This document shows positions 17,353 to 23,708 of a stretch of DNA of 36,651 nt, in pieces; the stretch's first letter is position 1, and each line of letters starts with the position of its first letter. The stretch is from the NCBI RefSeq assembly GCF_002159175.1, contig NZ_NFGZ01000031.1, forward strand, positions 1 through 36,651, written 5' to 3'. A program made the position numbers and the translations under genes. This stretch comes from Flavonifractor sp. An92 (GTDB taxonomy: Bacteria; Bacillota; Clostridia; Oscillospirales; Oscillospiraceae). The notes below the pieces were generated by a model that was given only the letters and a program-made list of their open reading frames with translations, ran no database searches and was not told the DNA's origin.

Positions 17353-17377
17353 TTCCGCGACCAATCGCAATCGAACA

Positions 17378-17414
17378 GGGGGGCGGGGCAGTGGCCCCGT
17401 CCCCCTTGCCTTTT
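17378..17414 (+). terminator. Intrinsic terminator after the foldase gene
   Basis: A 12-bp GC-rich stem with one G-T pair (17378-17389 with 17394-17405) and a 4-nt loop, followed by the T-rich TTGCCTTTT. It lies 25 nt after the stop. Confidence 0.7.
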
Positions 17415-17430
17415 GGGAGGTATCAAGCGT

Positions 17431-18144
17431 ATGGATGAACAATTTGCCCGTGCCGCCATGTTGCTGGGGGCGGAGGGAATGGAGAAGCTGTGGCACAGCC
17501 ATGTGGCGGTCTTTGGACTGGGGGGCGTGGGCAGCTGGTGCGCCGAGGCTCTGGCCCGGTCGGGCGTGGGGGCCCTCACCCTCATTGACCACGACGACGT
17601 GGGGCTCACCAATCTGAATCGCCAGGCGGAGGCCCTCCACTCCACCCTGGGCCAGCCCAAGGCGGAGGCCATGGCCGCCCGTATCCGGGACATCAGCCCC
17701 AAGTGCGCCGTGACGCCGGTGGTGGCCAAATACGACGCCGAGCACCGGGACGAGATCTTTTCCCCCGACTGGGACTATATCGTGGACGCCATTGATCTGG
17801 TGTCCTGCAAGCTGGACCTCATCGAGACGGCCCGGAGCCGGGGTATCCCGATGATCTCGGCCCTAGGCACGGGGAACAAGCTGGACCCCACCCTGTTCCG
17901 CATCAGCTCCATCGCGGAGACTGAGGGCTGTCCGTTGGCCCGGGTCATGCGCAAGGAGCTGCGCAAGCGGGGCATCACCGACCACCGGGTGATTTGGTCC
18001 CCGGAGTTGCCCGCCGCCACCGGGGACAGCGGGGAGGCCCCCCCGCCGGGCCGTCGCTCCATCCCCGCCAGCGTGGTGTGGGTGCCCGCCTGTGCGGGCC
18101 TGATGATGGCGGGCGATGTGATCCGTACCCTGACGGGAAAATAA
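17431..18144 (+). CDS. tcdA: tRNA threonylcarbamoyladenosine dehydratase (TcdA/CsdL family)
   Basis: An E1-like (ThiF/MoeB) ATP-dependent enzyme that converts t6A37 of tRNA to its cyclic form. The 237-residue protein has the nucleotide loop VFGLGGVGSW (27-36), the family Asp/Asn-Arg motif IDHDDVGLTNLNRQ, VDAIDLVSCK, and the C-terminal stretch GSIPASVVWVP-like (here RSIPASVVWVPACAG). No CxxC zinc pair is visible, as in TcdA and unlike MoeB. ATG 17431 has GGGAGG 10 nt upstream. Together with tsaC at 10546 this fits a complete t6A-to-ct6A route in the organism. Another ThiF-family role is the alternative. Confidence 0.88.
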   Translation: MDEQFARAAMLLGAEGMEKLWHSHVAVFGLGGVGSWCAEALARSGVGALTLIDHDDVGLTNLNRQAEALHSTLGQPKAEAMAARIRDISPKCAVTPVVAKYDAEHRDEIFSPDWDYIVDAIDLVSCKLDLIETARSRGIPMISALGTGNKLDPTLFRISSIAETEGCPLARVMRKELRKRGITDHRVIWSPELPAATGDSGEAPPPGRRSIPASVVWVPACAGLMMAGDVIRTLTGK

Positions 18145-18153
18145 GGTATAAAA

Positions 18154-18193
18154 ACATCCCTCCATTGGCATCCTAAGACCAATGGAGGGATGT
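18154..18193 (+). promoter_or_regulatory. 15-bp hairpin enclosing the Shine-Dalgarno of the TauE gene
   Basis: A perfect 15-bp stem (18154-18168 with 18179-18193, 10-nt loop) whose 3' arm contains GGAGGG (18184-18189), the only ribosome binding site for ATG 18197. Folding would block initiation. There is no T-tract on the + strand. Read on the - strand it is followed by TTTT, so a role as a reverse-direction terminator is possible, though no gene on that strand ends here. Confidence 0.75.
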
Positions 18194-18196
18194 GCT

Positions 18197-18562
18197 ATGT
18201 CTGAGCAAAAATCCTGGCTCCGGCCCGCCCTGGCCGGAGCGGCGGCGGGGCTGGTGAACGGCCTGTTCGGTGGGGGAGGGGGGATGGTGCTGGTGCCCCT
18301 GCTGGCGGGGTACTGCCATCTGGAGGAGCGCAAGGCCTTCGCCACGTCGGTGGCCATTATCCTGCCCCTGTGCGTCCTCTCGGCGGTGCTGTACGCCCTC
18401 CGGGGAGCGCTGGATGTGGTGCAGGCCCTTCCGTATCTGGCGGGAGGACTGATCGGCGGCTTTCTGGGCGGCCGGTTTTTCAAGGGCGTCAAGCTGGTGT
18501 GGCTGCGCCGGGGGTTCGGGCTTCTGCTGCTGTACGGCGGCATCCGGGCTCTGCTGCGGTGA
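18197..18562 (+). CDS. TauE/SafE family permease, N-terminal half-protein
   Basis: Encodes 121 residues with about four membrane spans and the family's first repeat motif, GLVNGLFGGGGGMVLVPLL (about 15-33). TauE/SafE proteins are usually about 250 residues, made of two such halves, and are annotated as sulfite or organosulfonate exporters. Here the halves are two genes, and the stop of this one overlaps the start of the next (TGATG). ATG 18197 is preferred to ATG 18182, which lies inside the Shine-Dalgarno. The ribosome binding site sits in a strong hairpin. Substrate unknown. Confidence 0.85.
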   Translation: MSEQKSWLRPALAGAAAGLVNGLFGGGGGMVLVPLLAGYCHLEERKAFATSVAIILPLCVLSAVLYALRGALDVVQALPYLAGGLIGGFLGGRFFKGVKLVWLRRGFGLLLLYGGIRALLR

Positions 18563-18918
18563 TGGGCTGGCTCATGGCCCTGGCGGTGGGGGCGGCCACC
18601 GGCGTGCTCTCCGCCTTCGGGGTGGGGGGTGGAAGTCTCCTGCTGGTCTACCTCACAGCCTTCGCGGGTGTGGAGCAGACAACGGCCCAGGGGATCAATC
18701 TTCTCTATTTTCTCCCCGCCGCCGCTATGGCCCTCCCGGCCCACTGGAAAAACGGTTACCTGGACTGGAAAGCCGCCCGGCCGGCCATCGCGGCGGGCTT
18801 ACTATCTGCGGCACTGGGGGCCTGGGTGGCCACCGGAGTGGATGTGGCCCTCCTGCGGAAGGGGTTCGGGGTGTTCCTCCTTGCCGTGGGGTGTAAGGAA
18901 TTGTTTTCCCGGTCCTGA
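18562..18918 (+). CDS. TauE/SafE family permease, C-terminal half-protein
   Basis: Encodes 118 residues with about four membrane spans and the second-repeat motif GVLSAFGVGGGSLLLVYL (about 13-30), which mirrors the motif in the preceding gene. It starts one base inside the upstream stop (TGATG), with no good Shine-Dalgarno of its own, so translation probably depends on termination-reinitiation and yields a 1:1 pair. The two products most likely assemble as a heterodimer equal to one ordinary TauE. A frameshifted single gene is less likely, because each half starts and ends cleanly at a domain boundary. Confidence 0.85.
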   Translation: MGWLMALAVGAATGVLSAFGVGGGSLLLVYLTAFAGVEQTTAQGINLLYFLPAAAMALPAHWKNGYLDWKAARPAIAAGLLSAALGAWVATGVDVALLRKGFGVFLLAVGCKELFSRS

Positions 18919-18941
18919 ACCGGGGAACGCGCCTACTCGGC

Positions 18942-19234
18942 GGGAGCCCCATTTCTTTTTGCGAAAAGAAATGGGGGAAAGAAAAGGCGGAGAGGGGAAC
19001 TTCTCGTTCCCCTCTCCACTCCCCTCCAAAAGGGCGGCCTTTTAGGGGGGCGCCCCAAGCAGCAGGGTACAACGCTTTCCGGATAGGCAGTAAGCCCGGA
19101 ATTGGCCACGCCAGGGTGAGGAAATCCCTCCGCAGCCGGATGGAGACCGGGGTGCGCCTTGGGGGAGTCCAGAGGGGGTATCCCCCCTCTGGGCTTTCTT
19201 TCCCACCGCTTTCTTTGCAAAGAAAGCGGTGCCC
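18942..19234. repeat. MITE-like palindromic element with mirrored hairpin ends
   Basis: This fills most of the gene-free stretch between the TauE half-gene and ruvX. Left end: hairpin 18947-18976 (CCCCATTTCTTTT stem, 13 bp), then GGGAAAGAAA, then hairpin 18989-19017 (GGAGAGGGGAAC stem, 12 bp). Right end, read inward on the - strand: a 26-nt perfect palindrome 19205-19230 (ACCGCTTTCTTTG half), then GGGAAAGAAA, then hairpin 19169-19192 (CCAGAGGGGG stem, 10 bp). The ends are imperfect inverted repeats of about 75-85 nt. Smaller stems lie inside (19028-19043). There is no ORF with support and no transposase. Confidence 0.6.
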
Positions 19235-19297
19235 TGTCCGGGCAGGACGCCCGTCCGGCGAGGACAAACCCTCCGGGCCCCCGGAATAGAACAGCAC

Positions 19298-19717
19298 TTA
19301 CCCTCTGACTTTTTTAAAGGTGAGATACCCCTCCAGGATAAGGGTAGCGGCCACAGCGTCCACGTTCTTCTTATGCTGCTTCATCTTCTTGCCGCTGGCG
19401 TGGAGGATGTTGTGGGCCTCCACGGTGGTGCGCCGCTCGTCCCAGAGAACAGGGGAGAGGCCGGTGGCGGCCTCCACCTGCCCGGCGAACTCCTTATAAA
19501 GGGCCGCCCGGGGCCCCTCGGTGCCGTCCATGTTCCGGGGGAAGCCCATCACCATCTCCTCCACACCGTGCTGGGCGATGAGCTTCCGGATCTCTTCCAC
19601 CACCACGTCGCTCTTCCGGCTGTGGATGACCGTGGTAAAACCGGCCAGCAGGCCGGTGGCGTCGGAAATGGCGATGCCGGTACGGGCATCGCCGTAGTCG
19701 ATGGCCATAATGCGCAT
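19298..19717 (-). CDS. ruvX: Putative Holliday junction resolvase RuvX/YqgF
   Basis: A 139-residue RNase H-fold protein of the YqgF family, implicated in Holliday junction resolution and in pre-16S rRNA 5' end processing. The first acidic motif is AIDYGDARTGIA (5-16). The others are MVMGFPRNMDGTEG and LWDERRTTVEA, with a final Asp in KNVDAVAA. ATG 19717 is chosen because AGGAGG lies 9 nt upstream and the length then matches the family; an upstream in-frame start at 19774 would overlap the promoter. It is transcribed towards the TauE genes, with the palindromic element between them. Confidence 0.92.
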   Translation of the reverse strand: MRIMAIDYGDARTGIAISDATGLLAGFTTVIHSRKSDVVVEEIRKLIAQHGVEEMVMGFPRNMDGTEGPRAALYKEFAGQVEAATGLSPVLWDERRTTVEAHNILHASGKKMKQHKKNVDAVAATLILEGYLTFKKVRG

Positions 19718-19745
19718 AATACTGTTCCTCCTCTGCGATGCTCCT

Positions 19746-19774
19746 ATTATCCGGTGGTACAGAGGGAAAGTCAA
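19746..19774 (-). promoter_or_regulatory. Promoter of ruvX
   Basis: On the - strand TTGACT (19774-19769), a 17-bp spacer and GATAAT (19751-19746) precede ruvX. It is divergent from the rpmG promoter 20 bp away. Confidence 0.7.
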
Positions 19775-19792
19775 TCTTTTTTTAAAAAGCGC

Positions 19793-19821
19793 TTGACATT
19801 CCCGTTCCGCCGTGCTATGCT
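19793..19821 (+). promoter_or_regulatory. Promoter of the rpmG-secE-nusG leader transcript
   Basis: A perfect TTGACA (19793-19798), 17 bp, and TATGCT (19816-19821) with an extended TGC. The predicted start near 19828 lies about 210 nt before rpmG. Confidence 0.85.
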
Positions 19822-19861
19822 AAACCCACCTATGAAAAAGGGCTTACTTTTCGTGCGCGTT

Positions 19862-19997
19862 TTACGGTGTGACGGGCATGGAACCCTTCCCCCAACGAGG
19901 ACATAGGGAGGCAGACATGCCGAGTCCGCACCGTGACGATAGGGCGCATTGCGCCCGCGTCGCTGGATTCGGCCGCGGCTGTGTCCGGCGTTTTTTT
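19862..19997 (+). ncRNA. Structured leader RNA with intrinsic terminator before rpmG
   Basis: The transcript folds by eye into a long rod. TTACGGTGT (19862-19870) pairs with 19928-19936, GAC with 19924-19926, GGCATG (19875-19880) with CATGCC (19916-19921), and a CC-T-CCC stem closes a 14-nt loop (19892-19905). A small hairpin GGGCGC/GCGCCC (19941-19955) follows. The last stem, CGCTGGAT with GTCCGGCG, ends at a run of seven T (19991-19997), which is a terminator. The loop GGACATA is complementary to TATGTCC just after the T-run (19997-20003). It could be an attenuator for the ribosomal/nusG operon or a separate small RNA. No family was recognised. Confidence 0.6.
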
Positions 19998-20039
19998 ATG
20001 TCCAGGACATGGCCAACTATTGAAGGAGGTGCCGAACAC

Positions 20040-20204
20040 ATGGCAAAGGCTGGTTCCCGGGTGAAGATCACCCTGCGCTGCTCTGAGTGCAAGCAGCGGA
20101 ACTACAACACCAACAAGAACAAGAAGAATACGCCTGACCGTCTGGAGCTGAACAAGTACTGCCCCTTCTGCAGGAAGCATACCGTTCACAACGAGACCAA
20201 GTAA
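20040..20204 (+). CDS. rpmG: 50S ribosomal protein L33
   Basis: A 54-residue basic protein of the large ribosomal subunit, near the E site. It is the zinc-binding form, with cysteine pairs C14-x2-C17 (CSEC) and C41-x2-C44 (CPFC). ATG 20040 has AAGGAGGT upstream. It opens the conserved rpmG-secE-nusG-rplK-rplA order of Firmicutes; the tRNA-Trp gene often found between rpmG and secE is absent. Expression probably depends on read-through of the terminator at 19966-19997. Confidence 0.95.
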   Translation: MAKAGSRVKITLRCSECKQRNYNTNKNKKNTPDRLELNKYCPFCRKHTVHNETK

Positions 20205-20240
20205 TGAACGCAGGTAGCGTAAGAAAGAAGGGTGTACTGA

Positions 20241-20507
20241 ATGCCTGAGAACGAGAAACTCGAGCAGACCACCGCTAAGGCGGCCAAGAAGGACAAGAAG
20301 TCCAAGCCCGGGTTCTTCGCCCGCAGCGGTAAGTGGCTGCGGGAAATGAAGGCCGAGCTGAAGAAGGTTCAGTGGCCCACCAAGAAGCAGACATTTAACA
20401 ACACCGTGGTCGTCATTGTTTGCTGTATCGTTGTGGGCATCTGCATCTGGGCGTTTGACTGGCTGGCCCAGTCCGTTATCGGCGCTCTGCTGGACCTGTT
20501 CCAGTAA
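20241..20507 (+). CDS. secE: Preprotein translocase subunit SecE
   Basis: The small essential subunit that clamps SecY in the protein-export channel. The 88-residue protein has a Lys-rich N-terminus, the amphipathic helix with the conserved REMKAELKKVQWPTKKQ motif (about 34-50), and a single membrane span (about 54-76). That is the short, one-span form usual in Gram-positives. A weak Shine-Dalgarno (AGAAGGGTG) precedes ATG 20241. nusG follows after 10 nt. Confidence 0.95.
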   Translation: MPENEKLEQTTAKAAKKDKKSKPGFFARSGKWLREMKAELKKVQWPTKKQTFNNTVVVIVCCIVVGICIWAFDWLAQSVIGALLDLFQ

Positions 20508-20517
20508 GGAGCGAGCC

Positions 20518-21036
20518 ATGGCGGAGAATGCGATGTGGTATGTCGCGCACACCTATTCCGGCTATGAGAATACCGTGGCCAGCTCCATCGAGAAGGCTGT
20601 GGAGAACCGGAACATGCGCGACCTCATCCATGAGGTGAACATCCCCATGGAGACCGTGACCGAGCTCACGGAGAACGGTCCCAAGACCGTGGAGCGCAAG
20701 ACCTACCCCGGCTACGTGCTGGTAAAGATGATCATGACCGACGAGACCTGGCATCTGGTGCGCAACGTGCGCGGTGTGACCGGGTTCGTGGGCACCGACA
20801 AACCCATTCCCCTCACCGATGCGGAAGTGGCCGCCATGGGTGTGGAGAAGAAGGAAGTCGTGGTTGGCTACGAGGTCGGTGACAGCGTGAAGATCACGGA
20901 GGGCGCACTGGAGTCCTTCCTGGGCGTCGTCGAAGAGATCGACCTGGAGCGGAGCAAGGTCCGCGTGGTGGTCGAGATGTTCGGCCGCGAGACTCCCGTC
21001 GAGCTGGAGCTCGACCAGGTGGAGCCGGTCGAATGA
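20518..21036 (+). CDS. nusG: Transcription elongation/antitermination factor NusG
   Basis: Binds RNA polymerase and affects pausing, termination and coupling. The 172-residue protein has an NGN domain starting MWYVAHTYSGYE (6-17) and including the YPGYVLVKM motif. A C-terminal KOW domain has VGDSVKITEGALESFLG (about 121-137). ATG 20518 with AAGGAGCG upstream gives the standard start. It lies 10 nt behind secE, as in most bacteria. An in-frame upstream start at 20416 is inside secE and is rejected. Confidence 0.96.
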   Translation: MAENAMWYVAHTYSGYENTVASSIEKAVENRNMRDLIHEVNIPMETVTELTENGPKTVERKTYPGYVLVKMIMTDETWHLVRNVRGVTGFVGTDKPIPLTDAEVAAMGVEKKEVVVGYEVGDSVKITEGALESFLGVVEEIDLERSKVRVVVEMFGRETPVELELDQVEPVE

Positions 21037-21068
21037 GCAGCGGGCTGCGGGGCCCGGTAACTCCGCAC

Positions 21069-21103
21069 GTGGGAGGAATGCACCGTCATTCCGTCTCAAC
21101 CAC
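21069..21103 (+). promoter_or_regulatory. Candidate L1-binding autoregulatory site in the rplK leader
   Basis: GTGG (21069-21072) pairs with CCAC (21100-21103), and GGAATG (21075-21080) with CATTCC (21087-21092). Between the two helices is a lopsided internal loop of 2 and 7 nt. Two short helices joined by an asymmetric loop resemble ribosomal L1 target sites in rplKA leaders. The assignment is inferred from shape and position, 10 nt before the rplK Shine-Dalgarno. Confidence 0.4.
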
Positions 21104-21128
21104 ATTTCAGTAGGAGGTGCTGTTTCAA

Positions 21129-21554
21129 ATGGCACAGAAAATCACTGGTTATATCAAGCTTCAGATCCCGGCCGGCAAGGCAACTCCCGCCCCCCCTGTG
21201 GGCCCCGCCCTCGGCCAGCACGGCGTGAATATCCCCGCCTTCACCAAGGAGTTCAACGAGCGCACCAAGAATGAGGCCGGCATGATCATCCCGGTCATCA
21301 TCACCGTGTACGCTGACCGCTCCTTCAGCTTTGTTACCAAGACCCCTCCCGCCGCGGTCCTCATCAAGAAGGCCTGCAACATCGAGTCCGGCTCCGGTGT
21401 GCCCAACAAGACCAAGGTGGCCACCATCAGCAAGGAGGATGTGCGCAAGATCGCGGAGACCAAGATGCCCGACCTGAACGCGTCCAGCATCGAGTCCGCC
21501 ATGAGCATGATCGCCGGCACCGCCCGCTCCATGGGCGTCGTGGTGGGCGACTAA
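21129..21554 (+). CDS. rplK: 50S ribosomal protein L11
   Basis: A 141-residue protein of the GTPase-associated centre. The N-terminal domain contains [20 protein letters not shown] and GQHGVNIP. The C-terminal rRNA-binding domain includes [13 protein letters not shown] and ends in [15 protein letters not shown] 21129 has AGGAGGT 9 nt upstream; a start at 21117 would lie on the Shine-Dalgarno. rplA follows after 18 nt. Confidence 0.97.
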   Translation: MAQKITGYIKLQIPAGKATPAPPVGPALGQHGVNIPAFTKEFNERTKNEAGMIIPVIITVYADRSFSFVTKTPPAAVLIKKACNIESGSGVPNKTKVATISKEDVRKIAETKMPDLNASSIESAMSMIAGTARSMGVVVGD

Positions 21555-21572
21555 GCGAAGGAGGGATAAGCA

Positions 21573-22265
21573 ATGTTTAGAGGTAAGAAGTACGTCGAGA
21601 GCGCCAAGAAGATCGAGAAGGGCGTTCTCTATGATGCCCCTGAGGCCATGGACCTGGTCGTGAAGACCGCTACCGCCAAGTTCGACGAGACCGTCGAGCT
21701 GCACGTGAAGCTGGGCGTTGACTCCCGTCACGCTGACCAGCAGGTCCGCGGCGCCATCGTGCTGCCCCACGGCACCGGCAAGACCCAGCGCGTGCTGGTC
21801 TTCGCCAAGGGCGACAAGGCTGAGGCTGCCAAGGAGGCCGGCGCCGACTTCGTGGGCGAGATGGACCTGGTGCAGAAGATCCAGCAGGAGAACTGGTTCG
21901 ACTACGACGTGGTCGTGGCCAGCCCTGACATGATGGGCGTTGTGGGCCGTCTGGGTAAGGTCCTGGGCCCCAAGGGCCTGATGCCCTCCCCCAAGGCCGG
22001 CACCGTCACCCCCGACGTGGCCAAGGCTGTCAAGGAGATCAAGGCCGGTAAGGTCGAGTATCGTCTGGACAAGACCAACATCATCCACTGCCCCATCGGC
22101 AAGGTGTCCTTCGGCGCTGAGAAGCTGACCGAGAACTTCAACGCTCTCATGGGCGCGATCATCAAGGCCAAGCCCTCCGCCGCTAAGGGCCAGTATATCC
22201 GCAGCTGTGTCACCGCCACCACCATGGGTCCTGGCGTGAAGATCAACAGCGCGAAGCTGGTGTAA
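21573..22265 (+). CDS. rplA: 50S ribosomal protein L1
   Basis: A 230-residue L1-stalk protein that binds 23S rRNA and often represses its own rplKA message. The recognised stretches are [28 protein letters not shown], the [18 protein letters not shown] signature (about 126-143) and [13 protein letters not shown] at the C-terminus. ATG 21573 has GAAGGAGGG upstream. A possible L1 target hairpin lies before rplK. Confidence 0.97.
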   Translation: MFRGKKYVESAKKIEKGVLYDAPEAMDLVVKTATAKFDETVELHVKLGVDSRHADQQVRGAIVLPHGTGKTQRVLVFAKGDKAEAAKEAGADFVGEMDLVQKIQQENWFDYDVVVASPDMMGVVGRLGKVLGPKGLMPSPKAGTVTPDVAKAVKEIKAGKVEYRLDKTNIIHCPIGKVSFGAEKLTENFNALMGAIIKAKPSAAKGQYIRSCVTATTMGPGVKINSAKLV

Positions 22266-22329
22266 GAAGCGCGTAACACCCGGAGCAGGCGCACAGTGTG
22301 CCGTAGCGGAGGGTGTGGAGCGTGACAGG

Positions 22330-22359
22330 GCGGAATGCACCTCTTCGGCGCAATTCCGC
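22330..22359 (+). other. Hairpin at the end of the rplKA transcript
   Basis: GCGGAATGC pairs with GCAATTCCGC (one bulged A) around a loop containing CUUCGG. It is followed by seven A's rather than T's, so it is not a standard + strand terminator. It may be a processing or mRNA-end structure. Confidence 0.4.
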
Positions 22360-22374
22360 AAAAAAAGATCATTT

Positions 22375-22418
22375 CCGGACAGGTTGTGCTTGACACAGCC
22401 TGTCCGGGGTGATATAAT
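22375..22418 (+). promoter_or_regulatory. Consensus promoter of rplJL embedded in a long dyad
   Basis: Perfect TTGACA (22390-22395), 17 bp, perfect TATAAT (22413-22418). The -35 box lies across the centre of a 14-bp inverted repeat: CCGGACAGG-T-TGTG (22375-22388) against CACA-G-CCTGTCCGG (22394-22407), with a 5-bp centre. The overlap could be an operator or a hairpin ending the upstream transcript. Confidence 0.85.
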
Positions 22419-22425
22419 AATTCGC

Positions 22426-22528
22426 GTGTTCAAAGACAGTGGGCATCCGTAAGACCCGCCGAGAATGCAGCAAGTGAAGAGTTTCTCTGTGCTGTTTTCG
22501 TGCTTTGGGCATGAGAAGAGCATTTTTT
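22426..22528 (+). promoter_or_regulatory. L10 leader (rplJL autoregulatory RNA) with attenuator
   Basis: The transcript begins with the conserved L10-leader block TTCAAAGACAGTGGG (22429-22443), followed by a loop and CCCGCCGAG, as in Firmicutes leaders bound by the L10(L12)4 complex. Downstream, TGCTTT/AAGAGCA (22501-22522) forms a stem ahead of TTTTTT (22523-22528), a terminator-like attenuator. Binding of excess L10 is expected to favour termination; that mechanism comes from knowledge of the family. Confidence 0.85.
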
Positions 22529-22550
22529 ATTTTCTGGAGGTGAATCCCAC

Positions 22551-23093
22551 ATGCCTAACGCAAAGGTTCTGAGCGAGAAGCAGGCCATCGTCGCCGAGCT
22601 GACCGAGAAGCTGCAGACCGCTTCCAGCGGCGTCCTGGTGGACTATAAGGGCATCACCGTGGCCGAGGATACCGCGCTGCGCGCCGAGTGCCGCAAGAAC
22701 GAGCTGGACTATGCGGTTGTGAAGAACACTCTGGTGCGCTTCGCTATCGACAACGTGGGGCTGAAGGAAATGGACTCCGTTCTGAACGGTACCACTTCTA
22801 TGGCCCTGAGCCACGGCGATCCCATCGCGCCCATGCGCGTCATCGCCAAGTTCGCCAAGCAGTTCAATGGCGCCAAGTTCACCATCAAGGCCGGCTTCAT
22901 GGACGGCAAGGTGCTGAGCCTGGACGAGATCAACGCTCTGGCTGAGCTGCCCTCCAAGGAGGTTCTGCAGGCTCAGGTTCTGGGCACCATGCTGGCTCCC
23001 ATCACCAGCCTGGCCATCGTCCTGAAGGCCATCTGCGAGCAGAAGGGCGGCTCCGTGGACGCCGCTCCTGCCGAGGAGGCTACCGCCGAATAA
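22551..23093 (+). CDS. rplJ: 50S ribosomal protein L10
   Basis: A 180-residue protein at the base of the L7/L12 stalk, which also represses its own operon. The N-terminal domain has LTEKLQTASSGVLVDYKGIT and YAVVKNTLVRFAI. The C-terminal helix region that carries L12 dimers contains LGTMLAPITSLAIVLKAI and ends in an acidic, Ala-rich tail. ATG 22551 has TGGAGGTG 8 nt upstream. It has its own promoter and leader, separate from rplKA. Confidence 0.97.
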   Translation: MPNAKVLSEKQAIVAELTEKLQTASSGVLVDYKGITVAEDTALRAECRKNELDYAVVKNTLVRFAIDNVGLKEMDSVLNGTTSMALSHGDPIAPMRVIAKFAKQFNGAKFTIKAGFMDGKVLSLDEINALAELPSKEVLQAQVLGTMLAPITSLAIVLKAICEQKGGSVDAAPAEEATAE

Positions 23094-23181
23094 GGCGGAC
23101 ACCCGCGATCCCGGGGCTGAGGCCCCAACCCCGTAAGGGAACATATTTTTTGATACTATTGAATTTAGGAGGTATCTTATC

Positions 23182-23559
23182 ATGGCTAGCGAGAAGATCA
23201 CTGCTTTGATTGAGGAAGTTAAGGGCCTGACCGTTCTGGAGCTGAGCGAGCTCGTTCACGCTCTGGAGGAGGAGTTCGGCGTTTCCGCCGCCGCTATGGC
23301 CGCTCCCGCCGCTGGCGGCGCTGCTGCTCCCGCTGCTGAGGAGAAGACCGAGTTCGACGTGGTCCTGGCCGGCTTCGACGCTGCTGCTAAGATCAAGGTC
23401 ATCAAGGTTGTCCGTGAGATCACCGGCCTGGGCCTGGCTGACGCCAAGGCTATGGTCGAGGGCGCTCCCAAGGCTCTGAAGGAGGGTGTCTCCAAGGACG
23501 AGGCCGAGGAGCTGAAGAAGAAGCTGGAAGAGGCCGGCGCCAAGGTGGAGCTGAAGTAA
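23182..23559 (+). CDS. rplL: 50S ribosomal protein L7/L12
   Basis: A 125-residue acidic stalk protein that recruits translational GTPases. The N-terminal dimerisation domain (about 1-38), an Ala/Pro hinge ([13 protein letters not shown], about 39-52) and the C-terminal domain with [13 protein letters not shown] and [16 protein letters not shown] are all present. ATG 23182 has TAGGAGGT upstream. The gap after rplJ is 88 nt and holds a small GGGGC/GCCCC hairpin, which may tune the L10:L12 ratio; that last point is inference. Confidence 0.97.
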   Translation: MASEKITALIEEVKGLTVLELSELVHALEEEFGVSAAAMAAPAAGGAAAPAAEEKTEFDVVLAGFDAAAKIKVIKVVREITGLGLADAKAMVEGAPKALKEGVSKDEAEELKKKLEEAGAKVELK

Positions 23560-23584
23560 GCTCTTTCCGCTGGATACAGCTGAG

Positions 23585-23619
23585 AAAAGGACCCGGGGCA
23601 AATGCCCCGGGTCCTTTTT
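23585..23619 (+). terminator. Intrinsic terminator of rplJL
   Basis: A 15-bp perfect stem (AAAAGGACCCGGGGC, 23585-23599, with 23604-23618), a 4-nt loop, and T's at the end of the 3' arm. Confidence 0.95.
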
Positions 23620-23641
23620 GCATTTTGGCGCGAGAGAGAAG

Positions 23642-23687
23642 AACCGGCGTCGGAGCTTCGCCCATTCGGGCGGCTCCGACGCCGGTT
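23642..23687 (-). terminator. Large hairpin, probable gltX terminator
   Basis: A 15-bp perfect outer stem (23642-23656 with 23673-23687) continues into an inner 5-bp stem (CGCCC/GGGCG). In the gltX direction it is followed by a CT-rich stretch rather than a pure T-run. It faces the rplJL terminator, so the two operons converge between paired hairpins. Confidence 0.6.
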
Positions 23688-23708
23688 GTCGTTCAGTCAG
23701 GCAGGGAA

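Noticed and set aside
18182-18199. ATG 18182 as the start of the TauE half-gene
   Set aside because: It lies within the hairpin arm and over the Shine-Dalgarno itself. ATG 18197 is 7 nt from GGAGGG.
19718-20039. tRNA-Trp or another tRNA before secE, as in many Firmicutes
   Set aside because: No cloverleaf or T-loop motif was found here or elsewhere in the window. The leader is a rod with a terminator.
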